Origin: CAYUMU01 sp964445985
GTDB taxonomy: Bacteria > Planctomycetota > Planctomycetia > Pirellulales > S012-138
Length of the DNA: 64,000 nucleotides
Direction: 5' to 3'
Assembly: GCA_964445985.1 (NCBI GenBank)
Contig: CAYUMU010000020.1
Coordinates: forward strand, 1 to 64,000
Each line of letters starts with the position of its first letter. Position 1 is the stretch's first letter. The notes beneath the pieces are model-generated. The model searched no databases and was not told where the DNA came from. It was given only the letters and a program-made list of their open reading frames with translations. The position numbers were made by a program, and so were the translations under genes. Of the stretch, positions 38,546-48,017 are shown one piece after another.

Positions 38546-39304
38546 ATGCCCAGTCCAGTTCATTGCCGCTTTCGTCGTTGGTTCTGGGGAACGATCGGCC
38601 TGGCGGCGCTGCTGATGGCCTCGATTGCGCAAGCCCAGCAGACGGCAGGCAAAACAACGGGCTCGCCGGGCCAAGCTCAAGCCGCTCCCAAGGGCGCTCC
38701 CAACATTGTCGTGATTCTCAGCGACGACCAAGGCTGGGGCGATCTGAGCGTCAATGGCAATGCCAACCTGGCCACGCCCAACATTGATTCGCTGGCCCGC
38801 GGCGGGGCGATGTTCGATCGCTTTTATGTGTGCGCCGTTTGTTCGCCGACGCGGGCGGAGTTCCTCACCGGTCGCTATCACCCGCGCGGCGGCGTGTTCA
38901 GCACTTCCACGGGCGGCGAACGACTCGATCTCGATGAAGCCACGATTGCCCAAGCGTTCAAGCAGGCCGGCTATGCCACGGCCGCTTTTGGCAAATGGCA
39001 CAACGGCATGCAGTATTCTTACCATCCCTCGTTGCTTTCGCCTTCGAAGTCGGGCGATACAGGTCCAACTCCCGGCGCCCGGGGGTACTCTACCCGCACC
39101 AGGAATAGCCCCCGCGGCGGCGCCGTGCGGGCAGCCTCGCTCCGGTCGCAGGCCGCCAGAACCGCCGCCAGCCAGCGTTCGTCGCGTTTGCCGCGGCCCA
39201 CTTCCACCAGGGCGCCCACGATCGCTCGGGCCATGTTGTACAAGAAGCCATCGGCCTCCACTTCCACGGCGATCAGGTGTTCGCAGTTCTCGAAACCGCG
39301 CTGA
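38546..39304 (+). pseudogene. 3'-truncated sulfatase
   Basis: The frame begins as a normal exported sulfatase: signal peptide about 1-30, metal-binding SDDQGWGD near residue 59 and the formylglycine motif CSPTR at residues 99-103. Homology follows the family up to GKWHNGMQYSYHP (ending about 39028) and then stops. The remaining codons are antisense to the end of truA and are not protein-like. A sulfatase needs about 300 more residues, so the product cannot be active. The break lies where the truA gene comes in from the other strand, which indicates a deletion that joined the two genes. Confidence 0.82.
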
Positions 39305-39825
39305 ACTTGCAACCGCCGCACCGTGCGGACGGTGGTTTTTCGCTGCGAACCGCTGGATTGAAAGCTGCGAAAGTCGTGCCGCCCGCATAGCACCGCGGCT
39401 GCCGATTGCATGGCCGAGGTCGAGAGCGGGCTCCACAATTTCCAACTGGTGCGGCGAAGAAAAATGTCGCGTTGGGGACCATCGTGCAGCAGGTAGCGAT
39501 AGGTTTTTCCCACGGCGTCGGCAATGGGATGAAAGCCGGGGGCGGCCTCTTCGCAAGACAGCGCCGCCACGTCTTCGGGCAGCCGCGCGTTCACGGCATC
39601 CAGAATGGCGGCGGCGGGATAGGGGGCTGCGGTTTGCACCCTCACCACTTGGCCTAGCGCGTGCACTCCGGCATCGGTTCGCCCCGAAGCGAGCGTTCGT
39701 AGCGTACCGGTGACGGGGGCCAGTGCCTCTTCGAGCACGCCCTGCACCGTTCTGCGGCCTGGTTGCGTTTGCCAACCGGCAAAGTCAGTCCCGTCGTAGC
39801 ACACGGTGAGTTTGAGCGTACGCAT
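39019..39825 (-). CDS. truA: tRNA pseudouridine(38-40) synthase TruA
   Basis: 268 aa from the ATG at 39825. Family motifs: VCYDGTDFAGWQ near residue 7, the catalytic Asp in ASGRTDAGVHALGQ near 48, KTYRYLLHDG near 106 and FLYNMARAIVGALVEVG near 194. It modifies U38-U40 in many tRNAs. After the usual end (FLVRVEYPRAPG) the protein has about 18 extra residues, whose stop codon lies inside the sulfatase remnant. So the very end of truA was probably reshaped by the deletion, without harming the catalytic core. Confidence 0.93.
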   Translation of the reverse strand: MRTLKLTVCYDGTDFAGWQTQPGRRTVQGVLEEALAPVTGTLRTLASGRTDAGVHALGQVVRVQTAAPYPAAAILDAVNARLPEDVAALSCEEAAPGFHPIADAVGKTYRYLLHDGPQRDIFLRRTSWKLWSPLSTSAMQSAAAVLCGRHDFRSFQSSGSQRKTTVRTVRRLQVQRGFENCEHLIAVEVEADGFLYNMARAIVGALVEVGRGKRDERWLAAVLAACDRSEAARTAPPRGLFLVRVEYPRAPGVGPVSPDFEGESNEGW

Positions 39826-40158
39826 GCCAGCAGGAAGCAGAAGGTAACGCAAGATTGGCGAGATAGACGAACAAAGAGCGAAGTGCCGCTATCGTAGCAA
39901 AGCAGCGGCAGGCTCGGCCAGGGATCGCTGCGCTCGGGCGGAACTCAGGCTTTTTTCCACGTGCAACGTACGTTCAGCCGCGGCGTGTGGAGGCTTCCAG
40001 CTCAAGTGGACGATGACGGCTCGGTTCAGGATTTGCTGCCCGCTGATTTGGTCGCTTGCGGCGAAAGCCGACCTGCCGTGGGTGCCATTCGTGGCCGCTT
40101 CTGCTACACTGGGAGGTGAATTCACGCCTAATCCCCGCCCCGTTTGTGAGGACGCGTC
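39826..40158. other. divergent intergenic region
   Basis: Between truA and the third DUF1501 gene. No gene is supported. An SD (GAGG at 40147-40150) serves the downstream gene. No clear promoter was recognised. Confidence 0.3.
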
Positions 40159-41475
40159 ATGCCCCCCGCGGATTTTTTCAGCCGTTCCCGCCGCGAATTT
40201 CTGCAATCGGCTGCTGCCGTGGGCGGAGCGGCGGCTCTGGGGTCTTGGCTTAGTCCGCGCGCTTTGGCCGCGGATGCGCCTACGAATTTGCCGCTGGGCA
40301 AGGCCGAGCACTGCATTTTCTTGTGGCTGGGCGGCGGGGCCTGCCATATCGATACCTTCGATCCCAAGCGGAAAAGCACCGAGCGCAAAATCGCCGGCTC
40401 GTACTACGATGCGATCGATACGGCCATTGCGGGCGAGCAGGTTTGCGAACATCTCAAACGCACCGCGCCCTTGCTCGATCGCGGGGTATTGGTTCGCAGT
40501 CTCAATCACGACGTGATCGACGAACACGCCGCGGCCACCAACCGCGTGCATACCGGTCGGCCCACCAGCGGCACCATTGTTTACCCCTCGATCGGTTCGG
40601 CCGTGGCCTATGAAAAAGGGGCCGGCGGCGACGGCGTGCCGGCCTACGTGGTGATGGGCTATCCCAACAGCACTCGAGGGCCGGGCTTCCTGGGTTCGAA
40701 ATACAGCTACATGTACCTCACCGACACGGCCAGCGGGCCGGCCGGATTGAAACGACCGGACGATGTGACGGCGCCGCGGCAAGCTCGACGCGAAGAACTG
40801 CTGGCCACATTGCGCCAAGGCTACGCCGAGCGCACCGGCGACGCGGCGATCGAATCGTATACCGATATCAGCGAAGCGGCCTTCCGCCTGACCGGCCCTC
40901 AGTTCATGAGCGTGTTCGACCTGGACCGCGAGCCGGCCGCGCTGCGCGAATCGTATGGGTCGGAATTCGGACAGCGGTGTTTGTTGTCGCGGCGGTTGAT
41001 CGAACGCGGCGTGCGATTCATCGAAGTGGCCAGCAACCTGAACTTTGTGAATGGCACCGGCTGGGATACCCACAATTCTGGCCAACTCAACCAGCACATT
41101 TTGATCGACGAGCTGGACCAGGCCCTATCGACGCTGATCACCGATTTGGAGCAGAAGAAACTGCTCGATAAGACGTTGATTGTGGTGGCCACGGAGTTCG
41201 GCCGGCCGCCTGAGTTCGATGGCGGCGGTGGCCGCGGTCACCACGCCAAGGCCTTCAGCGGGTTGCTGGCAGGCGGAGGCCTGAATAGTGGGCGGGTGAT
41301 CGGAGTGACCGACGAGCTGGGTCGCGAAGTGGTCGAGCGACCGGTTTCCATCCCCGACTTTCATGCCACGATTTATGCGGCCCTGGGTATCGATCCGCAT
41401 AAGGAATTGTATGCAGGCGATCGGCCGGTGCCGATTACCGATGGTGGTCGGGCGATTGCTGAGTTGTTTGGTTAG
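40159..41475 (+). CDS. DUF1501 protein, twin-arginine exported (third)
   Basis: 438 aa. Tat signal SRSRREFLQSAAAVGGAAAL near residue 8 with a good SD before the ATG. DUF1501 features: LWLGGGACHIDTFDPKRKST near 55, NGTGWDTHNSG near 298 and ATEFGRPPEFDGGGGRGHHA near 337. It resembles the 436-residue protein at 7386 in length but is clearly divergent. Here no DUF1549/DUF1553 partner is adjacent; the neighbour downstream is on the other strand. Substrate unknown. Confidence 0.9.
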   Translation: MPPADFFSRSRREFLQSAAAVGGAAALGSWLSPRALAADAPTNLPLGKAEHCIFLWLGGGACHIDTFDPKRKSTERKIAGSYYDAIDTAIAGEQVCEHLKRTAPLLDRGVLVRSLNHDVIDEHAAATNRVHTGRPTSGTIVYPSIGSAVAYEKGAGGDGVPAYVVMGYPNSTRGPGFLGSKYSYMYLTDTASGPAGLKRPDDVTAPRQARREELLATLRQGYAERTGDAAIESYTDISEAAFRLTGPQFMSVFDLDREPAALRESYGSEFGQRCLLSRRLIERGVRFIEVASNLNFVNGTGWDTHNSGQLNQHILIDELDQALSTLITDLEQKKLLDKTLIVVATEFGRPPEFDGGGGRGHHAKAFSGLLAGGGLNSGRVIGVTDELGREVVERPVSIPDFHATIYAALGIDPHKELYAGDRPVPITDGGRAIAELFG

Positions 41476-41565
41476 AGGGCGGATTCGCCTGGGGGCTGGT
41501 TGCCGGCGATGCCCCTTGGAATCTCACAGCCGGCGGGCGGCAACCAGACCCCAGCCACCCCCTGC

Positions 41566-43431
41566 TTACGCCGCGAAGTTGATCGGGCCGGTGGGGCATT
41601 TTAGCTGGAACAGGCCGAAGACTTCGGCTTGGGTCAGGCCCAGCTTCTGAGCGGGCTCGGCGCCGGAGAAGATGGAGTCGAACAGCTGACGCTTCTCGCG
41701 GAGAATGTCGTCGATTCGTTGTTCGATGGTGCCGGCGGCGAGGAAGCGGCTGACCGTGACCGCGCCTTTGCCGCCAATGCGATGGGCTCGGTTGACCGCC
41801 TGGTCTTCAATGGCCGGGTTCCACCAGCGATCGAACAGAAACACATAGTTGGCGAACTGCAAGTTGAGACCGACCCCGCCTGCCCCGTAGCTGATCAGCA
41901 TCACGTGGCGGTCGGGGTTATTGCGGAACTCTTCGATCACGCCGTCCCGTTTTTTGGGTGGAATTTTGCCGTGGTACTCCAGCGGATTGAACGCCGCGAG
42001 TTCCTTCTTCAGGCGGGTGAGTGTCCAGACCCATTGGCTGAACACAATCGCCTTGCGGCCGCTGGCGGCGATTTCTTCCATGTCGGCCCTGAGTCGATCG
42101 AGCTTGGCGCTTTCGCCGGTGGCCGGATCAAAGTTGGCGATTTGTTTGAGTCGGAGCACCAGCTCGAACACGTGCTGAATGGTGGCCGAATCGCCCATTT
42201 GGGTCAGTCGCAGCACGCCGTCTTCTTCGGCCAGGCGATAGCTCTCGCGCTGCTCGGCGCTCAGATCGATCTCCACATCGCGAAATAGCCGCGGCGGCAT
42301 ATCGGTCAGTACCTTGTCCTTGGTGCGCCGCAGCACGTGCTCACCGGCGGCCTCGCCGAGTTGCCGCGGAGTCATGTGCGCGTGGAGATAGCCGGGCGAG
42401 AGAAACTCGAAGATGCCAATCAGGTCTTCGGCGCTGTTCTCCACCGGCGTGCCGGTTAGCGCCCAACTTCTTCGCCGCGATATCGAGCGGGTGATTTGAG
42501 CGGTGGTGCTGCCGCGGTTCTTGATCCGCTGCGATTCGTCGAGCACGACCAGGTCGAACTGGCGGTCGGCATCGAGCAGCAATTCTTGATCGCGCTGCAG
42601 CAACTCGTAGTTGGCAATTTTGACGGGGGCCGGCAGGAGCCATTGCCAGCGCCGCTTGGCTGCGTCGCCTTCGATCACCAGCAGCGGAACCTCGGGCGAC
42701 CAGAGGGCGAACTCGCGCTGCCAATTGGTCACCAATGGTTTGGGGCAAATGAGCAGCACGTTGCTGATCTGTCGGCTGTGGAGCAATAACCGCACCGCCG
42801 TGATGGCCTGCATGGTCTTGCCCAACCCCATCTCGTCGGCCAACACCGCCATGTGCCGAGGGTAGAGGAAGGCCACTCCTTCAAGCTGATAGGGGAACGG
42901 TTGAAACGGAAATTGCAGTGCCTCGCGCGAGAGCCAGGTATCGATCGGCGGTTCCAGCAAATACATCAAGCGGTCTTCCAGCTTGATGATGTCTCGCGGA
43001 GGCCGCATGCGTGCGGGACGGGCGGCGGGCGGATTCTCCCCGGCGTCTCCCTGCGTGGCGGATAAACCGCGCGGAGGCGTGGAAGCTGGCGGTGTTTTCG
43101 CCGCAGGTTTGGCCGGCGGCGCCGCTGTTTTGCCGAGCAGAGCTTCGGTGAGCGCCGGAAACAAAAAACTTCGCACCTTGAGGTTTTGCCGGCTGATCGG
43201 GATTGAAACCACGCGCAGCGGCGGCGTTTGCAGCACGGCCTGCCGTGTTTTGACGCGGGGCGGCCGGCTCAACGCGGCCTGCAAGCCAGAGGAGTACACC
43301 GAGCAACTCACGTGAAGATCGGCCTGCCCCCAGCTTTGGAAGGCGAGCTCTACCTGCTCGGGGGCGGCAGGCGCGGAGCCCGAGGGTGGCGCGCTTTGGG
43401 CCGCGTGGTTCTGAGAGGGAAACTCGTTCAC
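41566..43431 (-). CDS. SNF2-family DEAD/DEAH helicase-like ATPase
   Basis: 621 aa from a GTG at 43431 with GGAG upstream. An unrecognised N-terminal 160 residues with a Pro/Ala-rich linker precede the ATPase: FPYQLEGVAFL, Walker A LADEMGLGKTMQA near residue 200, motif II LDESQRIKN near 298 (DESQ in place of the usual DEAH), motif III ALTGTPVEN, and helicase-C motifs YGAGGVGLNLQ and QAVNRAHRIG near 545-570. SNF2-type proteins remodel protein-DNA contacts; bacterial ones such as RapA act on RNA polymerase. It follows the small gene at 43434-44018 by two bases, so the pair is co-translated. Confidence 0.92.
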   Translation of the reverse strand: MNEFPSQNHAAQSAPPSGSAPAAPEQVELAFQSWGQADLHVSCSVYSSGLQAALSRPPRVKTRQAVLQTPPLRVVSIPISRQNLKVRSFLFPALTEALLGKTAAPPAKPAAKTPPASTPPRGLSATQGDAGENPPAARPARMRPPRDIIKLEDRLMYLLEPPIDTWLSREALQFPFQPFPYQLEGVAFLYPRHMAVLADEMGLGKTMQAITAVRLLLHSRQISNVLLICPKPLVTNWQREFALWSPEVPLLVIEGDAAKRRWQWLLPAPVKIANYELLQRDQELLLDADRQFDLVVLDESQRIKNRGSTTAQITRSISRRRSWALTGTPVENSAEDLIGIFEFLSPGYLHAHMTPRQLGEAAGEHVLRRTKDKVLTDMPPRLFRDVEIDLSAEQRESYRLAEEDGVLRLTQMGDSATIQHVFELVLRLKQIANFDPATGESAKLDRLRADMEEIAASGRKAIVFSQWVWTLTRLKKELAAFNPLEYHGKIPPKKRDGVIEEFRNNPDRHVMLISYGAGGVGLNLQFANYVFLFDRWWNPAIEDQAVNRAHRIGGKGAVTVSRFLAAGTIEQRIDDILREKRQLFDSIFSGAEPAQKLGLTQAEVFGLFQLKCPTGPINFAA

Positions 43432-43433
43432 GT

Positions 43434-44018
43434 TCAGCTCCGGCTGGCTTCGGCGATGGCTTCGCGGATACGTTGGAAGGGCTCGGTGAGATCGAAATCT
43501 TCAGAGACATCGCTGAGACGCTGGAGCACCTTTTGCTCGTCGGCGGCAAACGCGGCCTCGATCGCCAGTCGCTGCCGTCCCCAGCCGAATGTTCGCAGCG
43601 CCGGCCGCGGCATTTGCGGCGGATCGACGCGCAGCGCGGCCTCGCCAACCGCGGGGCGTCTGTTATCTGGCACGCCTTCCTTGGCGGTCGACGCGTTAAA
43701 GGTTTCGGTCAGCACGATCGGCAGATCGAGCAGTCCTCGCGCGGCCAGCACGGCGGCCTGATCGGTGAAGACCGCGCGCGGCGTGACCGCGGCCTTGCGA
43801 ATCAGCGCCTGCGCGATCTGTTCGCCATACAGGTAGGGCGCCAAGGTCGGACCGTACAGAATCTGTTGAGCCCGATTGGGCTTGAGGGGCGCGGTGCAAT
43901 GAAATTCCAGCGGGCGACCTATCAAGTTGAGCACCAGGTAGCCGCCATACAAGCCGGCTTCGGCGTCGTCGATCACGGAAACAAAACCTAAGGCCGGAAT
44001 CTGGGCCTCTGCCGCCAT
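43434..44018 (-). CDS. conserved hypothetical protein paired with the SNF2 ATPase
   Basis: 194 aa. Begins with AEAQIPALGFVSVIDDAEAG and a mixed alpha/beta pattern (LVLNLIGRPLEFHCTAPLKP) that looks like a folded, cytoplasmic protein; the C-terminal third is charged and helical. I do not recognise a family. Its stop lies two bases before the start of the SNF2 gene, so the two are expressed together and the protein is a candidate partner or substrate adaptor of the ATPase. Confidence 0.75.
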   Translation of the reverse strand: MAAEAQIPALGFVSVIDDAEAGLYGGYLVLNLIGRPLEFHCTAPLKPNRAQQILYGPTLAPYLYGEQIAQALIRKAAVTPRAVFTDQAAVLAARGLLDLPIVLTETFNASTAKEGVPDNRRPAVGEAALRVDPPQMPRPALRTFGWGRQRLAIEAAFAADEQKVLQRLSDVSEDFDLTEPFQRIREAIAEASRS

Positions 44019-44345
44019 TCAATCCTCCACTGGACTGGGGTGTGGGGAGACAGACGTTGTGCGATCAGGCGCTATCCAAGCTGCCATTGCCTGGCATGCA
44101 TGCCGTGCCTGTCGGTGGGGGGGTGGGCTCTGTTCTCCAGCCGCGGGGGGGCAGATGAAGAAACAACGCTCCAACACAACCATCGGGAGCCAGCCACGGG
44201 GACTTTATTGGAGCCCTGAAATCGCCCCCTCTGGCGGCAAAAAGTGACCGCCTGCGTGGGGCTGGCAGCAGCAATCGCATGGATGCTTCCGCTGGCTTTT
44301 CTGCTATCGGATGCAGGGCAACGCTAGCAACGATTGCCCCGCGAC
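44019..44345. other. gene-free stretch
   Basis: Between two minus-strand genes. Only short unconvincing frames are present and no repeats, promoter or terminator were recognised. Confidence 0.35.
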
Positions 44346-45650
44346 TCAGATCTCGTTGCGTTTCACCAGCAGCACGGTGAGGTCGTCGTCGGGATGTTCG
44401 CCGGGGAAATGCGATTGCACATCGGCGCTGAGCCGCGCCACGATTTCGGCCGCCGAAAGCCGGCGTGACTCGCGCAGCAGCGATTCCAACCGCTGCTGGC
44501 CGAACTGCTCGCGATCCTTGTCGATGGCCTCGACAATGCCGTCGGTGCACAGCAGTAGCAGGTCGCCCGGTTGCAAGGTTACCGCGGCGCCGAGCGGGTA
44601 GCTGGCATTTTCCAGCACGCCCAGTGGGGTAGCGGTTGATTCCAGCGCTCGAAAGGCATCGTCGGCGGCAGAGTAATGAATGGCGGGAGCATGCCCCGCG
44701 TTGGCGAAATCGACCTGGTGCGTGCAGGAATCGAGCCTGGCCAGCACCATGGTTACGAACAGCCCGTCTTGCAGATCGGCTGCCATGGCGCGATCGAGCA
44801 GGCCCAGCAATACATCGGGCGAATCGTGATCGAGCAGCAGAGCCCGCAGCGCGGCCCGCACGGTGGCCATAATCAGGCTGGGTCCCAGCCCATGCCCGCA
44901 CACGTCGGCAATCACCAGCCCCAGGCGATTGTGGGGCATGGGGAAGACGTCGCAATAGTCGCCCCCGACGGCGGCGTTGGGAAACCACCATAGGGCCAGG
45001 TCGTAGCCCTCGGGCTGCGGCAACGACCGCGGCATAAACCCTCGCTGAATATCGCGGGCCACGCTGAGCGAAGCCGCGATTTCTTGCCGGTGGCGAATTT
45101 CTTCGATCAAGCGAGCTCGATCGATCGCCACGGCCGCATGCTGGCTGAATGCCTGAACCAGTTCTTCGTCGAAGGCATCGAAGCCTCCATGGTTTTTGTT
45201 GAGCAATTGCAGCACGCCCAGCAGTTCCTGATCGCGAGGGCTGGTAAGCGGCGCCGCCAAGATGCTGCGCGTGCGAAAACCGGTGAGCTGATCGACTCGG
45301 CTGTTCCAGCGATTGTCGGCATGCGGATCTGCGACATTGGCAATGCGGCGGGTGCGGGCCACATAACCGGTGATGCCCTCGTCGATGCCATTGCGAATCT
45401 CGCCGATTTCCAGCTCGGTGGCCGCGCTGGTGAACAGTTCTTCGCGCTTGGGGTCGTACTGAAACAGGCTGGCCCGTTCGCAGTCGAGGGCGATGCAGGC
45501 TTCGCGCGTGAGGGTATCGAGCAGCTTGTTCAAGTCGATTTCTTCGGCCAGACTCCGCGCAACGTCCAACAAGCGCGACATGCCTGCCAGGCGGTCGCGT
45601 AATTCTGAGGGATTGAGCGCTGCAGTTTGGGTGGACTGAAATGAATGCAT
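44346..45650 (-). CDS. GAF domain plus SpoIIE-type PP2C phosphatase
   Basis: 434 aa, soluble. A GAF domain spans about 30-185 (ACIALDCERASLFQYDPKRE, GITGYVART) and is joined by a helical linker (RQEIAASLSVARDIQRGFMP, a typical RsbU-type linker) to a PP2C domain at about 225-434 with metal sites in AAVGGDYCDVF, VIADVCGHGLGPSL, FANAGHAPAIHY and CTDGIVEAID. It should dephosphorylate an anti-sigma-factor antagonist (STAS protein) after the GAF domain senses a small molecule. The STAS protein is not in the window. It is 10 bases after the membrane protein gene upstream. Confidence 0.93.
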   Translation of the reverse strand: MHSFQSTQTAALNPSELRDRLAGMSRLLDVARSLAEEIDLNKLLDTLTREACIALDCERASLFQYDPKREELFTSAATELEIGEIRNGIDEGITGYVARTRRIANVADPHADNRWNSRVDQLTGFRTRSILAAPLTSPRDQELLGVLQLLNKNHGGFDAFDEELVQAFSQHAAVAIDRARLIEEIRHRQEIAASLSVARDIQRGFMPRSLPQPEGYDLALWWFPNAAVGGDYCDVFPMPHNRLGLVIADVCGHGLGPSLIMATVRAALRALLLDHDSPDVLLGLLDRAMAADLQDGLFVTMVLARLDSCTHQVDFANAGHAPAIHYSAADDAFRALESTATPLGVLENASYPLGAAVTLQPGDLLLLCTDGIVEAIDKDREQFGQQRLESLLRESRRLSAAEIVARLSADVQSHFPGEHPDDDLTVLLVKRNEI

Positions 45651-45660
45651 GAAAGGCAGT

Positions 45661-46599
45661 CTAGGGAGGGCTCAGCCGTGTCGCAATCCAATCGTCGGAA
45701 ACAAAACGCCGCAGCAAAGTTCGCAAGCAATTCTCCATGGCCTGATGAATTTCGGGCGACAGGGCCTCTTCGGCCGGCAGACCCTGCCAGGCCAGGCTTT
45801 GCGGCCATTGGCAGATTTCGGCCGTGGCCTGGAAGCGAATGGCAATTCGCAGGCCCCACACCGTGCCAAAGTTGTCGCGAAAATCGAGCCAGACCCGGTT
45901 CAGGGGCGTTTCCCCCCGGCTCGTCCCCGGCCACGACATCGCCCACAGCGTGGCGGCCAGCGCCAGTGCGGCAGCCGCGCTGGCCACGCGCAGGTCGCTG
46001 GGAATATTTGCGGGAATCAGCCAGGCAAACTCCGGCATTTGCGGAGCCAGCAACCAGATTTGCGCGCCCGACGCCAGCACGGCACTGGGCCAGTATCGCG
46101 TGGGAAGGTGATTGGCGAAGCCCAGAGCCCACAGCGACAACACCAGGCACCACCGCACAAACCCATGCAGCTCGATAGGGCTGCCAGGAAAAAACGCGAG
46201 ACTATTCAAGCTTGGCAGAGCCGCCACGAGCACAAGCGTGGCAACCACCCACTGCCAACCGCCATCTTGCGGCCGCTTGGCCCCCAGCACGGCCATCAAG
46301 GGGCAAAAGGTGCTCACGGCGGCCAGATAACGCAGGTGCTGGGCCAGCGCTTGCGATACGAATTCGCCCCCAATCAAGGCCTCGGCGGCCGCAATCGAGC
46401 CCAGCGAACCCACGGCCCAGGCCAAGGGAGCCCGCAATGTTGTGCCCTGGAGCGAGCGCCACCGCAGCCCCAGGGAAACTCCGCCCAGCGAGCAACACAG
46501 CACGGTGATCCATGGCAGGTTCAGCAGCACAATCCCCCAATTCCGGTCGTTGGTTCCCGTCGGCACAATCCGTGTATTCGCCGGCCCTGGTGTTGCCAA
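45661..46599 (-). CDS. multi-pass membrane protein of unknown function
   Basis: 312 aa. About six to seven hydrophobic segments are visible between residues 20 and 225 (for example LLNLPWITVLCCSLGGVSLG and WWVVATLV-like stretches), then a soluble C-terminal part of about 80 residues with VWLDFRDNFGTVWGLRIAIR. No family recognised. It ends 10 bases before the GAF-SpoIIE phosphatase on the same strand, so the two are probably one transcription unit, and it may feed a membrane signal to the phosphatase. That link is inference from context only. Confidence 0.75.
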   Translation of the reverse strand: MATPGPANTRIVPTGTNDRNWGIVLLNLPWITVLCCSLGGVSLGLRWRSLQGTTLRAPLAWAVGSLGSIAAAEALIGGEFVSQALAQHLRYLAAVSTFCPLMAVLGAKRPQDGGWQWVVATLVLVAALPSLNSLAFFPGSPIELHGFVRWCLVLSLWALGFANHLPTRYWPSAVLASGAQIWLLAPQMPEFAWLIPANIPSDLRVASAAAALALAATLWAMSWPGTSRGETPLNRVWLDFRDNFGTVWGLRIAIRFQATAEICQWPQSLAWQGLPAEEALSPEIHQAMENCLRTLLRRFVSDDWIATRLSPP

Positions 46600-46913
46600 A
46601 AGACCCCACCGAGCATCGCGAACTGCTTTTCAATCGCAAGCTAAGAATTTAGCAAGAGTTGCAGCGCTAGCTCAATCCCCGCTTGGCCCGCGGTGACTGG
46701 GAAATGTGGAGAAAATGCAACGGCTGCGTTTGCCTTGCTGGCATTCGCGGGCAATGTTTGCTCAGCCACAAACTCACACCTGCGCCGACTTCCAACTGGT
46801 GGCCTCCCCCCTAAAGCGATCCGCGCGCTGCCGAGCAAGTGGCCTGGTCGGCCGTGCTGTTTCCCCCCGCGGCACGGCAACTCTCCCCCGATCTTGAGAA
46901 GGAGTTCCCTGTT
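46600..46913. other. divergent intergenic region
   Basis: Between the membrane protein gene and the Cys-rich secreted protein gene. No gene is supported. A strong SD (AAGGAG at about 46899-46904) precedes the latter. Confidence 0.35.
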
Positions 46914-47663
46914 ATGCGAGTTTTAGCATACAGCCTGTTGCTGACGCTGGTCCCCTGGGCCGCGGCGTCGGCGCAGTCTAGCGTTCCCAACATGGCTTAC
47001 GAGTACGAAGGCTACGGCTATGGAGCCGGTGGTGGAATGAACCACGCCTGCGGCCCGCAAGCCCGCAATCCGTTTGCGGATTGCGGTTGCAATTGCCGCG
47101 ACACGCATGCCGGCGGTTACGGCTGCTGTCCTCGGCCGGCCTGCGATGGTTCGGTCTGGAAATCGACTTACTACCCCCGCACCAATACGTTGCACCTTTG
47201 GGATACATATTGTGCCGAGCGGGCTGAGAAAAAGTTCTGCCGCCACGAAAAATGCCAACTGCACTCGTACCACGCGCAGCAACCTTGCCTGGGCTGCGGT
47301 GGCGGATCCTCGCCGGGCATGCACCTGATGAATTATTCGGGACCGCAGTCGGTGCCGTACCCGGCGCCGTTATCCAGCGATCAACCGTCGATGCAATTTC
47401 GTCCGGCGCCCGCGCCGGCGGCAGAGTTGCCAGCGCAGGAACTGCCGCCCGCTCTAGGGCACGAGTTCGATGATTCTCCCCTGGATGCCGGTGGCCATCC
47501 TCCCTTGCTCGCCCCCGACGCGGTTCAACTTTCGCCTGTGGAGAGTGCTGCTCCTCCGGCGCCCCCCAAGCCGCAACCGGGCAGCGACGTGGCCCCATCC
47601 GTGGCCCCCTCGATTGCCCCGGAATTGAACCTGAACAACAGCGGCACTCCCTCGCGGAAATAG
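46914..47663 (+). CDS. Cys-rich secreted protein with Pro-rich tail
   Basis: 249 aa from the ATG at 46914, with AAGGAG ten bases upstream. Signal peptide about 1-21 (VPWAAASAQ). The first half after cleavage is rich in Cys, Gly and His (NPFADCGCNCRDTHAGGYGC and FCRHEKCQLHSYHAQQPCLG), the second half in Pro, Ala and Ser (PAPAPAAELPAQELPPA). It is probably exported and disulfide-linked, maybe part of the planctomycete proteinaceous cell wall or extracellular matrix, by analogy with other Cys-rich planctomycete proteins. A second protein of the same kind lies at 54624. Confidence 0.75.
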   Translation: MRVLAYSLLLTLVPWAAASAQSSVPNMAYEYEGYGYGAGGGMNHACGPQARNPFADCGCNCRDTHAGGYGCCPRPACDGSVWKSTYYPRTNTLHLWDTYCAERAEKKFCRHEKCQLHSYHAQQPCLGCGGGSSPGMHLMNYSGPQSVPYPAPLSSDQPSMQFRPAPAPAAELPAQELPPALGHEFDDSPLDAGGHPPLLAPDAVQLSPVESAAPPAPPKPQPGSDVAPSVAPSIAPELNLNNSGTPSRK

Positions 47664-48017
47664 TGGCTGGTGGACCGGATTCATTGAGAGACCCGCACGC
47701 GCTGGACCTACTGGGGAGTGCGTGAAGGCGCCGCGGGTCAACTGAGCGGCAGGCGGAGCTCGCCCCCAACGGGGCGACTTCGCCTGCCGCGGATTTTGGT
47801 CTCGCCCCGCGCCCCCCACGATGGCCACCCCAGAACGTGAGGGGCTACCTTGCCTGGGACGGTCGGGCGGCTCGTTTTTTGTGTGCCGCCGCGGTGGACA
47901 TTAATTCCCGGTTTTCGTATCTTTAGAATCAAAGCTGCCAACTGCCGGCAGCTCGTCGATTTGGGCTCCCAGGCCGCGGGTAACCGCACCTTGTAAACCC
48001 AATCCATAGCCCCACTT
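47664..48017. other. gene-free stretch upstream of the tRNA
   Basis: No gene supported. The upstream part holds GGCAGGCGGAG and GACTTCGCCTGCC at about 47750-47781, a possible hairpin after the secreted protein gene. The promoter of the tRNA should lie near 47940-48000 but was not recognised. Confidence 0.35.

Noticed and set aside
37961..39775. 604-residue minus-strand frame across the DUF1501/sulfatase/truA region
   Set aside because: Runs through three real genes in a wrong frame and has no protein-like features.
39019..39825. Frameshifted or truncated truA
   Set aside because: All catalytic and structural motifs are in one frame; only the very end is altered.
45649..46644. 331-residue plus-strand frame
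   Set aside because: Antisense to the membrane protein gene, which has a clear hydrophobic pattern and an operon neighbour.
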